Below, piece after piece: positions 7,264 through 15,919 of a DNA stretch of 24,107 nucleotides (position 1 is the first letter of the stretch; every line of letters starts with the position of its first letter). Position numbers and translations under genes: made by a program. The notes below the pieces were generated by a model, which saw only the letters and a list, made by a program, of their open reading frames with translations, searched no databases and had not been told where the DNA came from. Source of the stretch: Comamonadaceae bacterium (GTDB lineage: Bacteria > Pseudomonadota > Gammaproteobacteria > Burkholderiales > Burkholderiaceae_C); the NCBI GenBank assembly GCA_947460165.1, contig CANHKH010000007.1:1-24107 (forward strand), given 5' to 3'.

Positions 7264-7665
7264 TCACCACAGCACCTTGAGCCGCCCCTGCTGGGCCTGG
7301 GTGATTTTGCGGTCTCGGCTGACCAGGGTCAGGCCCAAGGACATGGCTTGCCAAACCAACATCCGGTCAAAAGGGTCGCGGTGTTGGGGGTCTGGCGGGA
7401 GTTGACTGAAGCTGGCGGCCAGGGGGGCGTCCAGGGACAACAGCTCAAAGCCCTGTCGCTCGGCGGCTTCCATCAGTGCTTCGCAGCTGGTGCCTGTCAG
7501 CGTCAGTTTGCCCAGGGCCGCTTTGATGCTGATTTCCCAAAACGAGACGGCGCTGGCGGCCACTTGGTGGGCAGGGTTGGTCACGGCTTGTACTGCCGCC
7601 GCAGACAGGTGCTGGGGGGAAACGATGGCCCAGATCAGCGCATGGGTGTCGAGCAGCAGCTTCAT
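7264..7665 (-). CDS. vapC: PIN-domain ribonuclease toxin, VapC family
   Basis: The protein has 133 residues, one PIN domain. The metal-binding acids are all present: Asp6 in LLLDTHALIW, Glu44 in SFWEISIK, Asp97 and Asp100 in HRDPFDRML, and Asp118 in LVSRDRK. VapC toxins cut tRNA or rRNA in Mg2+-dependent fashion when the antitoxin is degraded. The ATG overlaps the antitoxin stop by 4 nt (ATGA), so the two are translationally coupled. The HRDPFDRML and LLLDTHALIW signatures place it in the PIN subgroup usually partnered by Phd/YefM-type antitoxins, as here. The RNA target is unknown. Confidence 0.93.
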   Translation of the reverse strand: MKLLLDTHALIWAIVSPQHLSAAAVQAVTNPAHQVAASAVSFWEISIKAALGKLTLTGTSCEALMEAAERQGFELLSLDAPLAASFSQLPPDPQHRDPFDRMLVWQAMSLGLTLVSRDRKITQAQQGRLKVLW

Positions 7666-7901
7666 GCGCCCAAGAGCTCAGCGTCTGTGAGCTCAAAGTC
7701 TTCGGAAAAAGCCACACTGGCCACCTTGGCCAGCGTGCCCAAGCTGCGGGGAGCGCCCACTGCAAGCTGGGCATAGGGGATGAGTGCCGCCACTTTTTCT
7801 TGGTTGCGGCCGTAGGCCACCACAATGGTTTGACCCTCGCGAACGCAATCCATCATTTCGGAAAAACGCGCTTTGAACTCGCCGACTTGAATGGTTTGCA
7901 T
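7662..7901 (-). CDS. Phd/YefM-family antitoxin
   Basis: The protein has 79 residues. The N-terminal DNA-binding and dimerisation part reads MQTIQVGEFKARFSEMMDCV and continues to GQTIVVAYGRNQEKVAALIP, the typical Phd/YefM fold. The C-terminal tail (about 50-79, ending FELTDAELLGA) is acidic and should wrap the toxin. CGGAG lies 7 nt before the ATG. It is the first gene of the TA operon, overlapping the toxin by 4 nt. As in related systems, it probably represses its own promoter, which lies about 30-60 bp upstream inside a tandem repeat. Confidence 0.92.
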   Translation of the reverse strand: MQTIQVGEFKARFSEMMDCVREGQTIVVAYGRNQEKVAALIPYAQLAVGAPRSLGTLAKVASVAFSEDFELTDAELLGA

Positions 7902-7932
7902 GGATGACTCCGGTCTTCATGACTGAAGTCTC

Positions 7933-7962
7933 ATCATAAGGATTAACTTGTCAACTTGTCAA
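7933..7962 (-). promoter_or_regulatory. Sigma-70-type promoter of the antitoxin-toxin operon
   Basis: Read on the minus strand, TTGACA (7957-7962) is followed after 18 nt by TATGAT (7933-7938). The -35 is a perfect match and the -10 has one mismatch. Transcription would begin about 25 nt before the antitoxin ATG. TTGACA also occurs at 7949-7954 and 7965-7970, but only the middle copy has suitable spacing. Confidence 0.75.
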
Positions 7963-7973
7963 CTTGTCAAGTT
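7945..7973. repeat. Three 8-bp tandem repeats ending in a palindrome, probable TA operator
   Basis: AACTTGTC is repeated three times without a gap (7945-7968), and the last copy forms the perfect palindrome AACTTG-T-CAAGTT (7961-7973). The array covers the -35 element of the TA promoter. An array of identical half-sites over a TA promoter suggests cooperative binding of the antitoxin or TA complex. Confidence 0.7.
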
Positions 7974-8064
7974 CGCCATGCGGTGCAGTCATTCGTGGCT
8001 GCCATGCAGCTTCTTTGAACCGGGCCTTTACATCAGCTGTGTCGGCCACGCTGAGCCGCCTGTT

Positions 8065-8721
8065 TCAGTGGGCCAGAGCGGACAAAGCGCGGGCGGTGAT
8101 CTCTTCCACACTGCCCATGCCGCTGATGGCACGGTACTTGGGTGCCAAGTCCGGCTCAATAGCGGCCCATTTGGAGTAGTAGTCCACCAAAGGGCGGGTT
8201 TGCGCGCTGTAGACGTCCAGGCGCTTGCGCACGGTCTCTTCTTTGTCGTCGTCGCGCTGCACCAAGGGCTCGCCGGTCACGTCGTCCAGGCCGTCGACCT
8301 TGGGGGCGTTGAATTTGAGGTGATAGATGCGCCCCGAGGCGGGGTGCGAGCGGCGCCCGCTCATGCGCTCAATGATGGCGTCAAAAGGCACATCGATTTC
8401 AAGCACGTAGTCGATCTTCACGCCTCCGGCTTTCATGGCGTCGGCCTGGGGGATGGTGCGGGGAAAACCATCAAACAAAAAGCCCTGGGCGCAGTCTGGC
8501 TGGCTGATGCGTTCTTTGACCAAGTTGATGATCAACTCGTCACTGACCAGTCCTCCCGAATCCATGACTGCTTTGGCCTGTTGGCCCAGTGGCGTGCCGG
8601 CTTTGACCGCAGCGCGCAGCATGTCACCGGTGGAGATTTGCGGAATGCCGTATTTTTGGCACAGAAAGCTCGCTTGGGTGCCTTTGCCCGCGCCAGGCGC
8701 GCCCAACAAAATAAGTCTCAT
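8065..8721 (-). CDS. adk: Adenylate kinase
   Basis: The protein has 218 residues and interconverts ATP plus AMP with two ADP. The P-loop GAPGAGKGT is at 7-15, the AMP-binding segment STGDMLR at 30-36, FLFDGFPRT at 81-89, and the long-form LID runs from about 121 to 160, where residues such as Tyr133, His134 and Phe137 replace zinc-ligand cysteines. The ATG at 8721 has AAGGA upstream; the longer frame from 8781 lacks support. It follows kdsB in the same direction, separated by 163 bp, so it may have its own promoter. The lpxK-Trm112-kdsB-adk order is one I associate with Burkholderiales. Confidence 0.98.
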   Translation of the reverse strand: MRLILLGAPGAGKGTQASFLCQKYGIPQISTGDMLRAAVKAGTPLGQQAKAVMDSGGLVSDELIINLVKERISQPDCAQGFLFDGFPRTIPQADAMKAGGVKIDYVLEIDVPFDAIIERMSGRRSHPASGRIYHLKFNAPKVDGLDDVTGEPLVQRDDDKEETVRKRLDVYSAQTRPLVDYYSKWAAIEPDLAPKYRAISGMGSVEEITARALSALAH

Positions 8722-8787
8722 GGATGTCCTTGATGTAGTTATTGTGTGCAAGTGGCCATCAGCCACTGATTGAGCACGCACGCCGTC

Positions 8788-8801
8788 CTTGACGGGTCAA
8801 G
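8788..8801. repeat. Palindrome upstream of adk
   Basis: CTTGAC-GG-GTCAAG is a perfect 6-bp inverted repeat in the 163-bp space between kdsB and adk, about 67 bp before the adk start. A small operator or an mRNA hairpin is possible. Its arms resemble those of the palindrome in the TA promoter at 7961-7973. Confidence 0.35.
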
Positions 8802-8884
8802 CGAGCCTGTTGCAAAGTGTCACATATTGCTTGGAAAGAGAATATCACGCACCCCTTTCACCTCAGCTTACAAGCTGGGCATGG

Positions 8885-9649
8885 TCAGGGTGTCAGCAGG
8901 CGCCGGACACGCTCGAGGTCCTCTGGCGTGTCCACCCCAGGCCCGGGGGCATGGTCTGTCACATGCACGGCAATGCGGTGGCCGTGCCACAACGCCCGCA
9001 ATTGTTCCAGGGATTCAAGCCTCTCCATGGGGGCTTGCGGCAGGTGCGGAAACTGCTGCAAAAAGCCCACCCGATAGCCGTACAGACCCACATGGCGCAG
9101 GGGCGCGGGGTCCGTGCAGCCGGGCTCCAGCCACCAGGCGCGGCCCTCGTGGTCACGGCCCCAAGGCATGGGCGCGCGGCTGAAGTAAAGCGCGGTGGCC
9201 CGGGCGTCCAACACCACCTTGACCACATTGGGGTTGAGATAGTCTGCCAAGCTGGAGATGGGGTGCGCGGCTGTGCTCATGGCGCAGTCTGGGCGTTCGG
9301 CCAGCAAGGTGGCCACGGCGTTGATGAGGGCGGGCTCAATCAGCGGCTCGTCGCCTTGTACATTGAGCACCACCTCGTTCGGGCCCAGCCCCAGCAGGCT
9401 GCAGGCCTCGGCCAAGCGGTCGCTGCCGCTGGGATGGTCGCTGCGGGTCAGCACGGCTTGCACGCCGTGGTCTGCGCAGGCTTGCACGATGGCGGGGCTG
9501 TCGGCCGCCACCACGCAGCGGCTGGCCAGGCTGAGCAAGGCGCGCTGGGCCACCCGCACCACCATGGGCAGACCGGCAATGTCGGCCAGGGGTTTGTGGG
9601 GCAGGCGCGAAGAAGCCAGGCGCGCTGGAATCAGCACAGTAAAACTCAT
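8885..9649 (-). CDS. kdsB: 3-deoxy-manno-octulosonate cytidylyltransferase (CMP-KDO synthetase)
   Basis: The protein has 254 residues. It activates KDO with CTP to CMP-KDO for attachment to lipid A in the cytoplasm. The nucleotide-binding start reads IPARLASSRLPHKPL (7-21), followed by SGSDRLAE (74-81) and LNVQGDEPLI (95-104) with Asp100 as an expected metal ligand. HVGLYGYRVGFL is the characteristic KdsB segment near residue 190. It starts 16 nt after the Trm112 stop, with lpxK further upstream, forming a lipopolysaccharide operon like the E. coli lpxK-ycaR-kdsB region. Confidence 0.97.
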   Translation of the reverse strand: MSFTVLIPARLASSRLPHKPLADIAGLPMVVRVAQRALLSLASRCVVAADSPAIVQACADHGVQAVLTRSDHPSGSDRLAEACSLLGLGPNEVVLNVQGDEPLIEPALINAVATLLAERPDCAMSTAAHPISSLADYLNPNVVKVVLDARATALYFSRAPMPWGRDHEGRAWWLEPGCTDPAPLRHVGLYGYRVGFLQQFPHLPQAPMERLESLEQLRALWHGHRIAVHVTDHAPGPGVDTPEDLERVRRLLTP

Positions 9650-9665
9650 GCCGCCACTGCCTTTG

Positions 9666-9848
9666 TCACAGGCCCAGCTCTTGGTCGCTGAGCGTGCGCG
9701 CTTCGCTCTCCAGCATCACGGGCAGGCCGTCGCGCACGGGGTAGGCCAGCCGTGCGCTGCGTGAGATCAACTCTTGCTTGAGTTTGTCGTATTCCAGGTG
9801 CCCCTTGGTGACGGGGCAGACCAGCAGTTCAAGAAGTCGGGTGTCCAT
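9666..9848 (-). CDS. Trm112 family protein (YcaR-like)
   Basis: The protein has 60 residues, MDTRLLELLVCPVTKGHLEYD at the start and YPVRDGLPVMLESEAR toward the end. This is the small YcaR/Trm112 fold that sits between lpxK and kdsB in many proteobacteria. Family members usually carry zinc-binding cysteines (CPxC); here only Cys11 remains, in CPVTKG, so zinc binding is unlikely. The gene overlaps the 3' end of lpxK by 20 nt and has no clear Shine-Dalgarno, suggesting translational coupling. Its function in bacteria is not settled. Confidence 0.92.
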   Translation of the reverse strand: MDTRLLELLVCPVTKGHLEYDKLKQELISRSARLAYPVRDGLPVMLESEARTLSDQELGL

Positions 9849-10893
9849 GGGGCGATGGTAAGGGATGAGGCGGCTGATGTTGAAGGGGGGCCAGCAGCTC
9901 GTCCAGGGCCTGCAAAAAAGCCGGCTCGGGCGAGCACGCCAGCGGCACGGCCAACAGCCGCAAGCCGGCGTCGGGGTAGAGCGGAAACAGTTTCACGGCG
10001 TCTTTTTCAGTGCATAGCAGCGTCCACCCGGGCTCGCTCAGCAGGTCCAGGCCCTGGCAGTCGTGGTGGTCGGTCAGCGCCAGCGTGTGCTCAAGCCTCA
10101 GCCCTTGCTGGCGCAGCATGTCAAAAAATACCTCAGGTTGTGCAATGCCTGCCAAGGCCATCAGCCGTTGCTTGTGCAGGCTGTGCAAGGGCACGCGCTG
10201 GCCCTGGGCACTTTGGCCGTGCATGGCCAAAGTTCGGCTGGCCTGAAAGCCCGCAAAAGCCGGATGCTGGCCGGTGTGCAGCACCAAATTCACCCGGGCC
10301 GGCTGCCACGGCTCGCGCAGCGGGCCGGCTGGCAGCATCCAGCCGTTGCCTGTGCCACGGTCGTCAAACACCGCAATGTTGATGTCGCGCGCCAGTGCAT
10401 GGTGTTGCAGTCCGTCGTCGGCCACCACAATGGTGGTCTCTGGATGGGCCTGCAACAGGGCCTGAGTGGCCTCTACACGCTGGCGCGCCACGAACACCGG
10501 CACTTGGCAGCGCTGGCGGATCAGCAAAGGCTCGTCACCACAGTCGCGGGCAGACAGCCCGGGCAGCACTTCGAGACCCTCCCGTGTCAGCCGGCCATGG
10601 CCGCGCGAGACCACGCCGGGCCGCCAGCCCTGCGCGCGCAGGTGCTCGACCACCGCCATCACCACGGGGGTTTTGCCCGACCCACCGGCCACCACATTGC
10701 CCACCACCACCACGGGCACGCGCACGCGGGAGCTGGGCCAGGCGCCGCTGTCATACATCCAGCGCCTGCCAAGCGCCAAGGCGGCGTACAGCATGGACAA
10801 GGGCCACAAGGCGCAGCTCAGTGGACCGCGGCGCAACCAAGCCTGGGGCAAGTGGGTGGCCAGCCAGTTCCGGCCTACCTGGGGGGGACGCAT
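9829..10893 (-). CDS. lpxK: Tetraacyldisaccharide 4'-kinase
   Basis: The protein has 354 residues and phosphorylates the lipid A disaccharide precursor at the 4' position at the inner membrane. An N-terminal amphipathic/hydrophobic part (about 14-45, with LSCALWPLSMLYAALALG) anchors it. The P-loop reads VGNVVAGGSGKTP (64-76). GVVSRGHGR and VADDGLQHHAL follow in the order known for LpxK. The ATG at 10893 has GAGGG 7 nt upstream, whereas the longer frame from 10959 would start before the likely promoter. It heads the lpxK-Trm112-kdsB operon, and its end overlaps Trm112 by 20 nt. Confidence 0.97.
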   Translation of the reverse strand: MRPPQVGRNWLATHLPQAWLRRGPLSCALWPLSMLYAALALGRRWMYDSGAWPSSRVRVPVVVVGNVVAGGSGKTPVVMAVVEHLRAQGWRPGVVSRGHGRLTREGLEVLPGLSARDCGDEPLLIRQRCQVPVFVARQRVEATQALLQAHPETTIVVADDGLQHHALARDINIAVFDDRGTGNGWMLPAGPLREPWQPARVNLVLHTGQHPAFAGFQASRTLAMHGQSAQGQRVPLHSLHKQRLMALAGIAQPEVFFDMLRQQGLRLEHTLALTDHHDCQGLDLLSEPGWTLLCTEKDAVKLFPLYPDAGLRLLAVPLACSPEPAFLQALDELLAPLQHQPPHPLPSPHGHPTS

Positions 10894-10929
10894 GGCCGTG
10901 CCCTCAGGCTCAGCGCCAAGCGGGCGGCT

Positions 10930-10959
10930 AGTATCATTACTTGGTGAGGTTTGTCGCAA
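10930..10959 (-). promoter_or_regulatory. Possible lpxK promoter
   Basis: On the minus strand TTGCGA (10954-10959) and GATACT (10930-10935) are spaced by 18 nt. Both hexamers match four of six consensus bases. A transcript would start about 30 nt before the lpxK ATG. Confidence 0.4.
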
Positions 10960-11066
10960 GATGGCACAAATTATGGGTCAGCTTTGCCTTGCGCCCTGTG
11001 CAATGCGGTTTGGCGTTGCGGGCTGACCCTGGCGCTGTTTGGCTGGCTGATTCAACCCACAGAACA

Positions 11067-11075
11067 TGTGGATAA
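11067..11075 (-). promoter_or_regulatory. Perfect DnaA-box match
   Basis: TGTGGATAA on the plus strand is TTATCCACA on the minus strand, the strict DnaA-box consensus. Its first five bases also form the arm of CCACA-gaaca-TGTGG (11057-11071). It is a single copy, so it is not an origin; titration or regulation by DnaA is possible, as is chance. Confidence 0.4.
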
Positions 11076-11188
11076 CTTTGTGACCAACTGGCCCGACCCG
11101 TCTGCAAACCCGCTTAAACCTTGGCTTTTAACAAATTGCCACAATTTTAGGCAGCTTTTACGCTTTGCCTGGTAAAGAATTAATGAAG

Positions 11189-11254
11189 CTGACACGCATT
11201 CCTTTTTTTGTATTCTTTAGGGTAGCCAGCGCGTGTCAGAGCCTGTCCTGACAC
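11189..11254 (+). promoter_or_regulatory. Three repeat arms around the xseA start, candidate promoter and switchable hairpin
   Basis: CTGACACGC (11189-11197) is the exact reverse complement of GCGTGTCAG (11231-11239), which contains the GTG start codon. The same GTGTCAG is also complementary to CTGACAC at 11248-11254 inside the gene (7-bp stem, 8-base loop). CTGACA (11189-11194) with TATTCT (11211-11216) at 16 nt spacing is also a possible promoter, so the arms may be DNA operator sites, RNA hairpins, or both. Confidence 0.45.
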
Positions 11255-12522
11255 AAGCTGGCAGATCTGGGCTGCAGGCTTGGGCTGTGGGCGCCTTGTT
11301 GCGGGCCTTGGCCGACAGCCTGGAGGCGCGTTTCAACCCTGTGGCGGTTCAGGGCGAGATCAGCAGCTTCACGCGGGCGGCCAGCGGCCACTGCTACTTC
11401 ACGCTCAAGGACGCGCAAGGGCAAATTCGCTGCGCCATGTTCAAGCGCGCGGCGTCTTTGCTCGATTTTGTGCCCCGAGACGGGCTGTTGGTGGAAGTCC
11501 GTGGTCGCCTGGGCGTTTACGAGCCGCGCGGCGAGTTGCAGCTGGTGGTCGAGTCGCTCAAACAGGCGGGCGAAGGCAACTTGTTTGAGCGGTTTTTGCA
11601 GCTCAAGGCCACGCTGCAGGCCGAGGGTTTGTTCGATGCCGACCGCAAGCGGCCGCTGCCTCTGATGCCGCGGGCCTTGGGCGTGGTCACCTCTTTGGGG
11701 GCGGCGGCGCTGCACGACGTGCTCAGCACGCTCAGGCGCCGGGCGCCGCACATCCCAGTCGTGGTGTACCCGGCCAGTGTGCAGGGGGCGCAGGCAGCGG
11801 CTCAGTTGCATGAGGCATTGCGCACGGCTTATGCCCGGGCCGAGGTCGATGTCCTCTTGCTGGTGCGAGGGGGTGGCGCCATGGAGGATTTGTGGTCCTT
11901 CAATGACGAGGCCTTGGCCAGGCTCATCGTTCAGTCTCCCGTGCCCCTGGTGTGCGGGGTGGGACACGAGACCGACTTCACCATTGCCGACTTTTGCGCC
12001 GACCTGCGCGCGCCCACCCCGACCGCGGCCGCTGAACTGGCAGCCCAACCGCAGGCGGTGTGGCTGGGTGCGCTGGAGTTGCTGCAAGATCGGCTGGCGC
12101 AGGGCCTGGAGCGCGAGCTCCAAAGCGCCCAACAGGGCCTGGACCGGGCGGCGGCTCGGCTGGGCCAGCCATCGCACTTGGTGACTGACCAGCGGGCTGG
12201 CCTGAAGGTGTTGGCGCAAGGTCTGGCCCATGCGGCGGGGCTGGCCCTGCAGCGCCAAACCCTGGTTGTGGAGCGCTGCGCACAGGCCCTGCCGCGCGGG
12301 CGCGACCAGGCCTTGGCCGCGCAAGATCGCCGCTTGGCTCAGGCCAAACTGCGGCTGGAATTGCTAGACCCCCGGCTGGTGTTGCAGCGCGGCTATGCCT
12401 GGCTGGCCGACGAGCAGGGCAGGGCGCTCACGCATGCGACCCAGGCCCAGCCTGGCCAGCCCTTGGTGGCCACTTTGGCAGACGGCCAACTCGATGTGCA
12501 GGTGCTGGCAACGAGGCCCTGA
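11233..12522 (+). CDS. xseA: Exodeoxyribonuclease VII large subunit
   Basis: The protein has 429 residues and, with XseB, degrades single-stranded DNA to oligonucleotides. The N-terminal OB fold (about 16-110) holds GEISSFTRAASGHCYFTLKD. The nuclease domain shows VTSLGAAALHDVL (152-164), VRGGGAMEDLWSFNDE (211-226) and GVGHETDFTIADFCADLRAP (242-261). A Q/A/L-rich helical region for XseB binding follows, and the end reads LVLQRGYAWL. The start is GTG with AGGG about 10 nt upstream, and it lies within the repeat arms described separately. xseB is not in the window. It is divergent from lpxK and is followed by sodB in the same direction after 106 bp. Confidence 0.96.
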   Translation: MSEPVLTQAGRSGLQAWAVGALLRALADSLEARFNPVAVQGEISSFTRAASGHCYFTLKDAQGQIRCAMFKRAASLLDFVPRDGLLVEVRGRLGVYEPRGELQLVVESLKQAGEGNLFERFLQLKATLQAEGLFDADRKRPLPLMPRALGVVTSLGAAALHDVLSTLRRRAPHIPVVVYPASVQGAQAAAQLHEALRTAYARAEVDVLLLVRGGGAMEDLWSFNDEALARLIVQSPVPLVCGVGHETDFTIADFCADLRAPTPTAAAELAAQPQAVWLGALELLQDRLAQGLERELQSAQQGLDRAAARLGQPSHLVTDQRAGLKVLAQGLAHAAGLALQRQTLVVERCAQALPRGRDQALAAQDRRLAQAKLRLELLDPRLVLQRGYAWLADEQGRALTHATQAQPGQPLVATLADGQLDVQVLATRP

Positions 12523-12577
12523 GCCGCAAGCGGGCAAGCCATGGCCGATTCAAGACCGAGGTTTCTCACAACCTTCC

Positions 12578-12583
12578 TACAAT
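12578..12583 (+). promoter_or_regulatory. -10-like element of sodB
   Basis: TACAAT, followed by GGC, lies 45 bp before the sodB ATG and has one mismatch to TATAAT. No good -35 is visible at 16-18 nt. Confidence 0.4.
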
Positions 12584-12628
12584 GGCTTTTTTTGGTTTTC
12601 AGTCACCTACTTTCAAAACGAGGACTTT

Positions 12629-13210
12629 ATGGAACACACCCTGCCCAGCCTGCCCTATGCCATTGATGCCCTGGCCCCACACTACAGCCAGGAAACTCTG
12701 GAGTTCCACCATGGCAAGCACCACAACGCTTACGTGGTGAACCTGAACAACCTGCAAAAAGGCACCGAATTCGAGGCCATGCCTCTGGAGGAAATTGTCA
12801 AAAAATCCAGCGGTGGGGTCTACAACAACGCAGCCCAGGTCTGGAACCACACCTTCTTTTGGAACTGCATGAAGCCCCAAGGCGGCGGCGAGCCCACAGG
12901 CGCGCTGGCCGCTGCCATCAATGCCAAGTGGGGCACTTATGCCGCCTTCAAAGAGGCGTTTGTCAAGTCGGCCGTGGGCAACTTTGGCTCGGGCTGGACC
13001 TGGCTGGTGAAAAAGGCCGATGGCTCGGTCGACATCGTCAACACCGGCGCAGCTGGCACGCCTTTGACCACCGCCGACACGGCCTTGCTGACGGTGGACG
13101 TGTGGGAACACGCCTACTACATCGACTACCGCAACATGCGCCCCAAGTTTGTTGAAACTTTCTTTGACAAACTGGTGAACTGGTCTTTTGCAGAAAAGAA
13201 CTTCGGCTGA
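12629..13210 (+). CDS. sodB: Superoxide dismutase, iron type
   Basis: The protein has 193 residues, cytoplasmic, with no signal peptide. It converts superoxide to oxygen and hydrogen peroxide. Metal ligands fall at His27, His74 (VWNHTFFW), Asp157 and His161 (DVWEHAYY), exactly the E. coli SodB numbering. NNAAQVWNHTFFWNC and FGSGWTWLV are typical of the iron enzyme, with the active-site Gln at 70 rather than the Mn-type position. GAGG lies 6 nt before the ATG; the longer frame from 12395 runs back into xseA and is rejected. A strong terminator follows 20 nt after the stop, so it is probably a single-gene unit. Confidence 0.98.
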   Translation: MEHTLPSLPYAIDALAPHYSQETLEFHHGKHHNAYVVNLNNLQKGTEFEAMPLEEIVKKSSGGVYNNAAQVWNHTFFWNCMKPQGGGEPTGALAAAINAKWGTYAAFKEAFVKSAVGNFGSGWTWLVKKADGSVDIVNTGAAGTPLTTADTALLTVDVWEHAYYIDYRNMRPKFVETFFDKLVNWSFAEKNFG

Positions 13211-13230
13211 TCGCCCCAGCTCCCACCCGA

Positions 13231-13259
13231 CCCGGTGACCGTTTCACCGGGTTTTTTTT
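13231..13259 (+). terminator. Rho-independent terminator of sodB
   Basis: CCCGGTGA (13231-13238) pairs with TCACCGGG (13244-13251) around a 5-base loop, followed by eight T. It lies 20 nt after the sodB stop. Confidence 0.93.
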
Positions 13260-13340
13260 GGCCTGCTTGAGGCAAAGGTCGAAAAAATTTGCGTGAAACC
13301 CGGTTCATATTTCGCAATACGGGATTCCAGTTCAAAAACG

Positions 13341-13365
13341 GCTTCAAGCTCTGAGCTTTGAAAGC
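13341..13365 (+). repeat. Imperfect hairpin upstream of icd
   Basis: A 25-base element holds the perfect palindrome AAGCTC-T-GAGCTT (13346-13358) and outer arms GCTT/AAGC, giving about ten pairs with two one-base bulges. It lies about 80 bp before the icd start in the 184-bp leader region and could be an operator or an RNA hairpin. Confidence 0.4.
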
Positions 13366-13443
13366 AAAATCCAGCACCATCGCGCGGAGCAGCACCGACT
13401 CTTGCCCCCTGCGATTTTTTAGAGACAAAGGATCAGCCACACC

Positions 13444-15690
<2,247 letters not shown>

Positions 15691-15709
15691 GCAACGCCAG
15701 CTGCCCATG

Positions 15710-15737
15710 AAAAAAGCCACCTGAGGGTGGCTTTTTT
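15710..15737. terminator. Bidirectional-looking terminator after icd
   Basis: AAAAAAGCCACC (15710-15721) pairs perfectly with GGTGGCTTTTTT (15726-15737) around TGAG. The T run follows the GC stem on both strands, so it works as a rho-independent terminator for icd and could act in reverse. It starts 20 nt after the icd stop. Confidence 0.93.
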
Positions 15738-15759
15738 CTTGGGCGTTCGATCAGCATGA

Positions 15760-15775
15760 ATGCCGCGTGCGGCAT
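15760..15775. repeat. Palindrome downstream of the icd terminator
   Basis: ATGCCGC-GT-GCGGCAT is a perfect 7-bp inverted repeat. A T6 tract occurs about ten bases later, so it could be a weak second terminator or a boundary element of the following TA module. Confidence 0.4.
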
Positions 15776-15850
15776 GACTTGAGTTTTTTGCGTCAGCGCA
15801 GCGCAGTGAGCTTGCCTGACAAGCCCTCAAAGACACCATATCGCACCATG

Positions 15851-15888
15851 TTGCGACGCAATCCCTATCGCATAGGCTTGCCATATGC
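15851..15888 (+). promoter_or_regulatory. Candidate operator region of the VapBC operon
   Basis: Two inverted repeats lie 32-70 bp before vapB: TTGCG-A-CGCAA (15851-15861, perfect) and GCATA-ggcttgcca-TATGC (15870-15888). TATCGCA is also directly repeated at about 15839 and 15867. VapB antitoxins of the AbrB type bind such repeats. No clear -35/-10 pair can be assigned. Confidence 0.4.
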
Positions 15889-15919
15889 TAAACTAATTCA
15901 TCAACTTGAGGGGTCGACC

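Larger units (their letters stand above)
10894..11232. other. Divergent lpxK/xseA intergenic region, 339 bp, no gene recognised
   Basis: I see no credible gene here; the short frames have no Shine-Dalgarno and no familiar motif. It holds the possible lpxK promoter, a DnaA-box match at 11067-11075, the perfect hairpin AAATTG-CCA-CAATTT at 11133-11147, and the repeat arms near the xseA start. From about 11100 to 11220 it is clearly more AT-rich than its surroundings, as expected of promoter DNA. Confidence 0.6.

Noticed and set aside
11067..11075. Replication origin suggested by the DnaA box
   Set aside because: Only one box is present, with no cluster of boxes and no dnaA, dnaN or parAB neighbours.
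10951..11175. 74-codon plus-strand ORF in the lpxK/xseA gap
   Set aside because: No Shine-Dalgarno and no recognisable motif, and it overlaps the AT-rich promoter zone.
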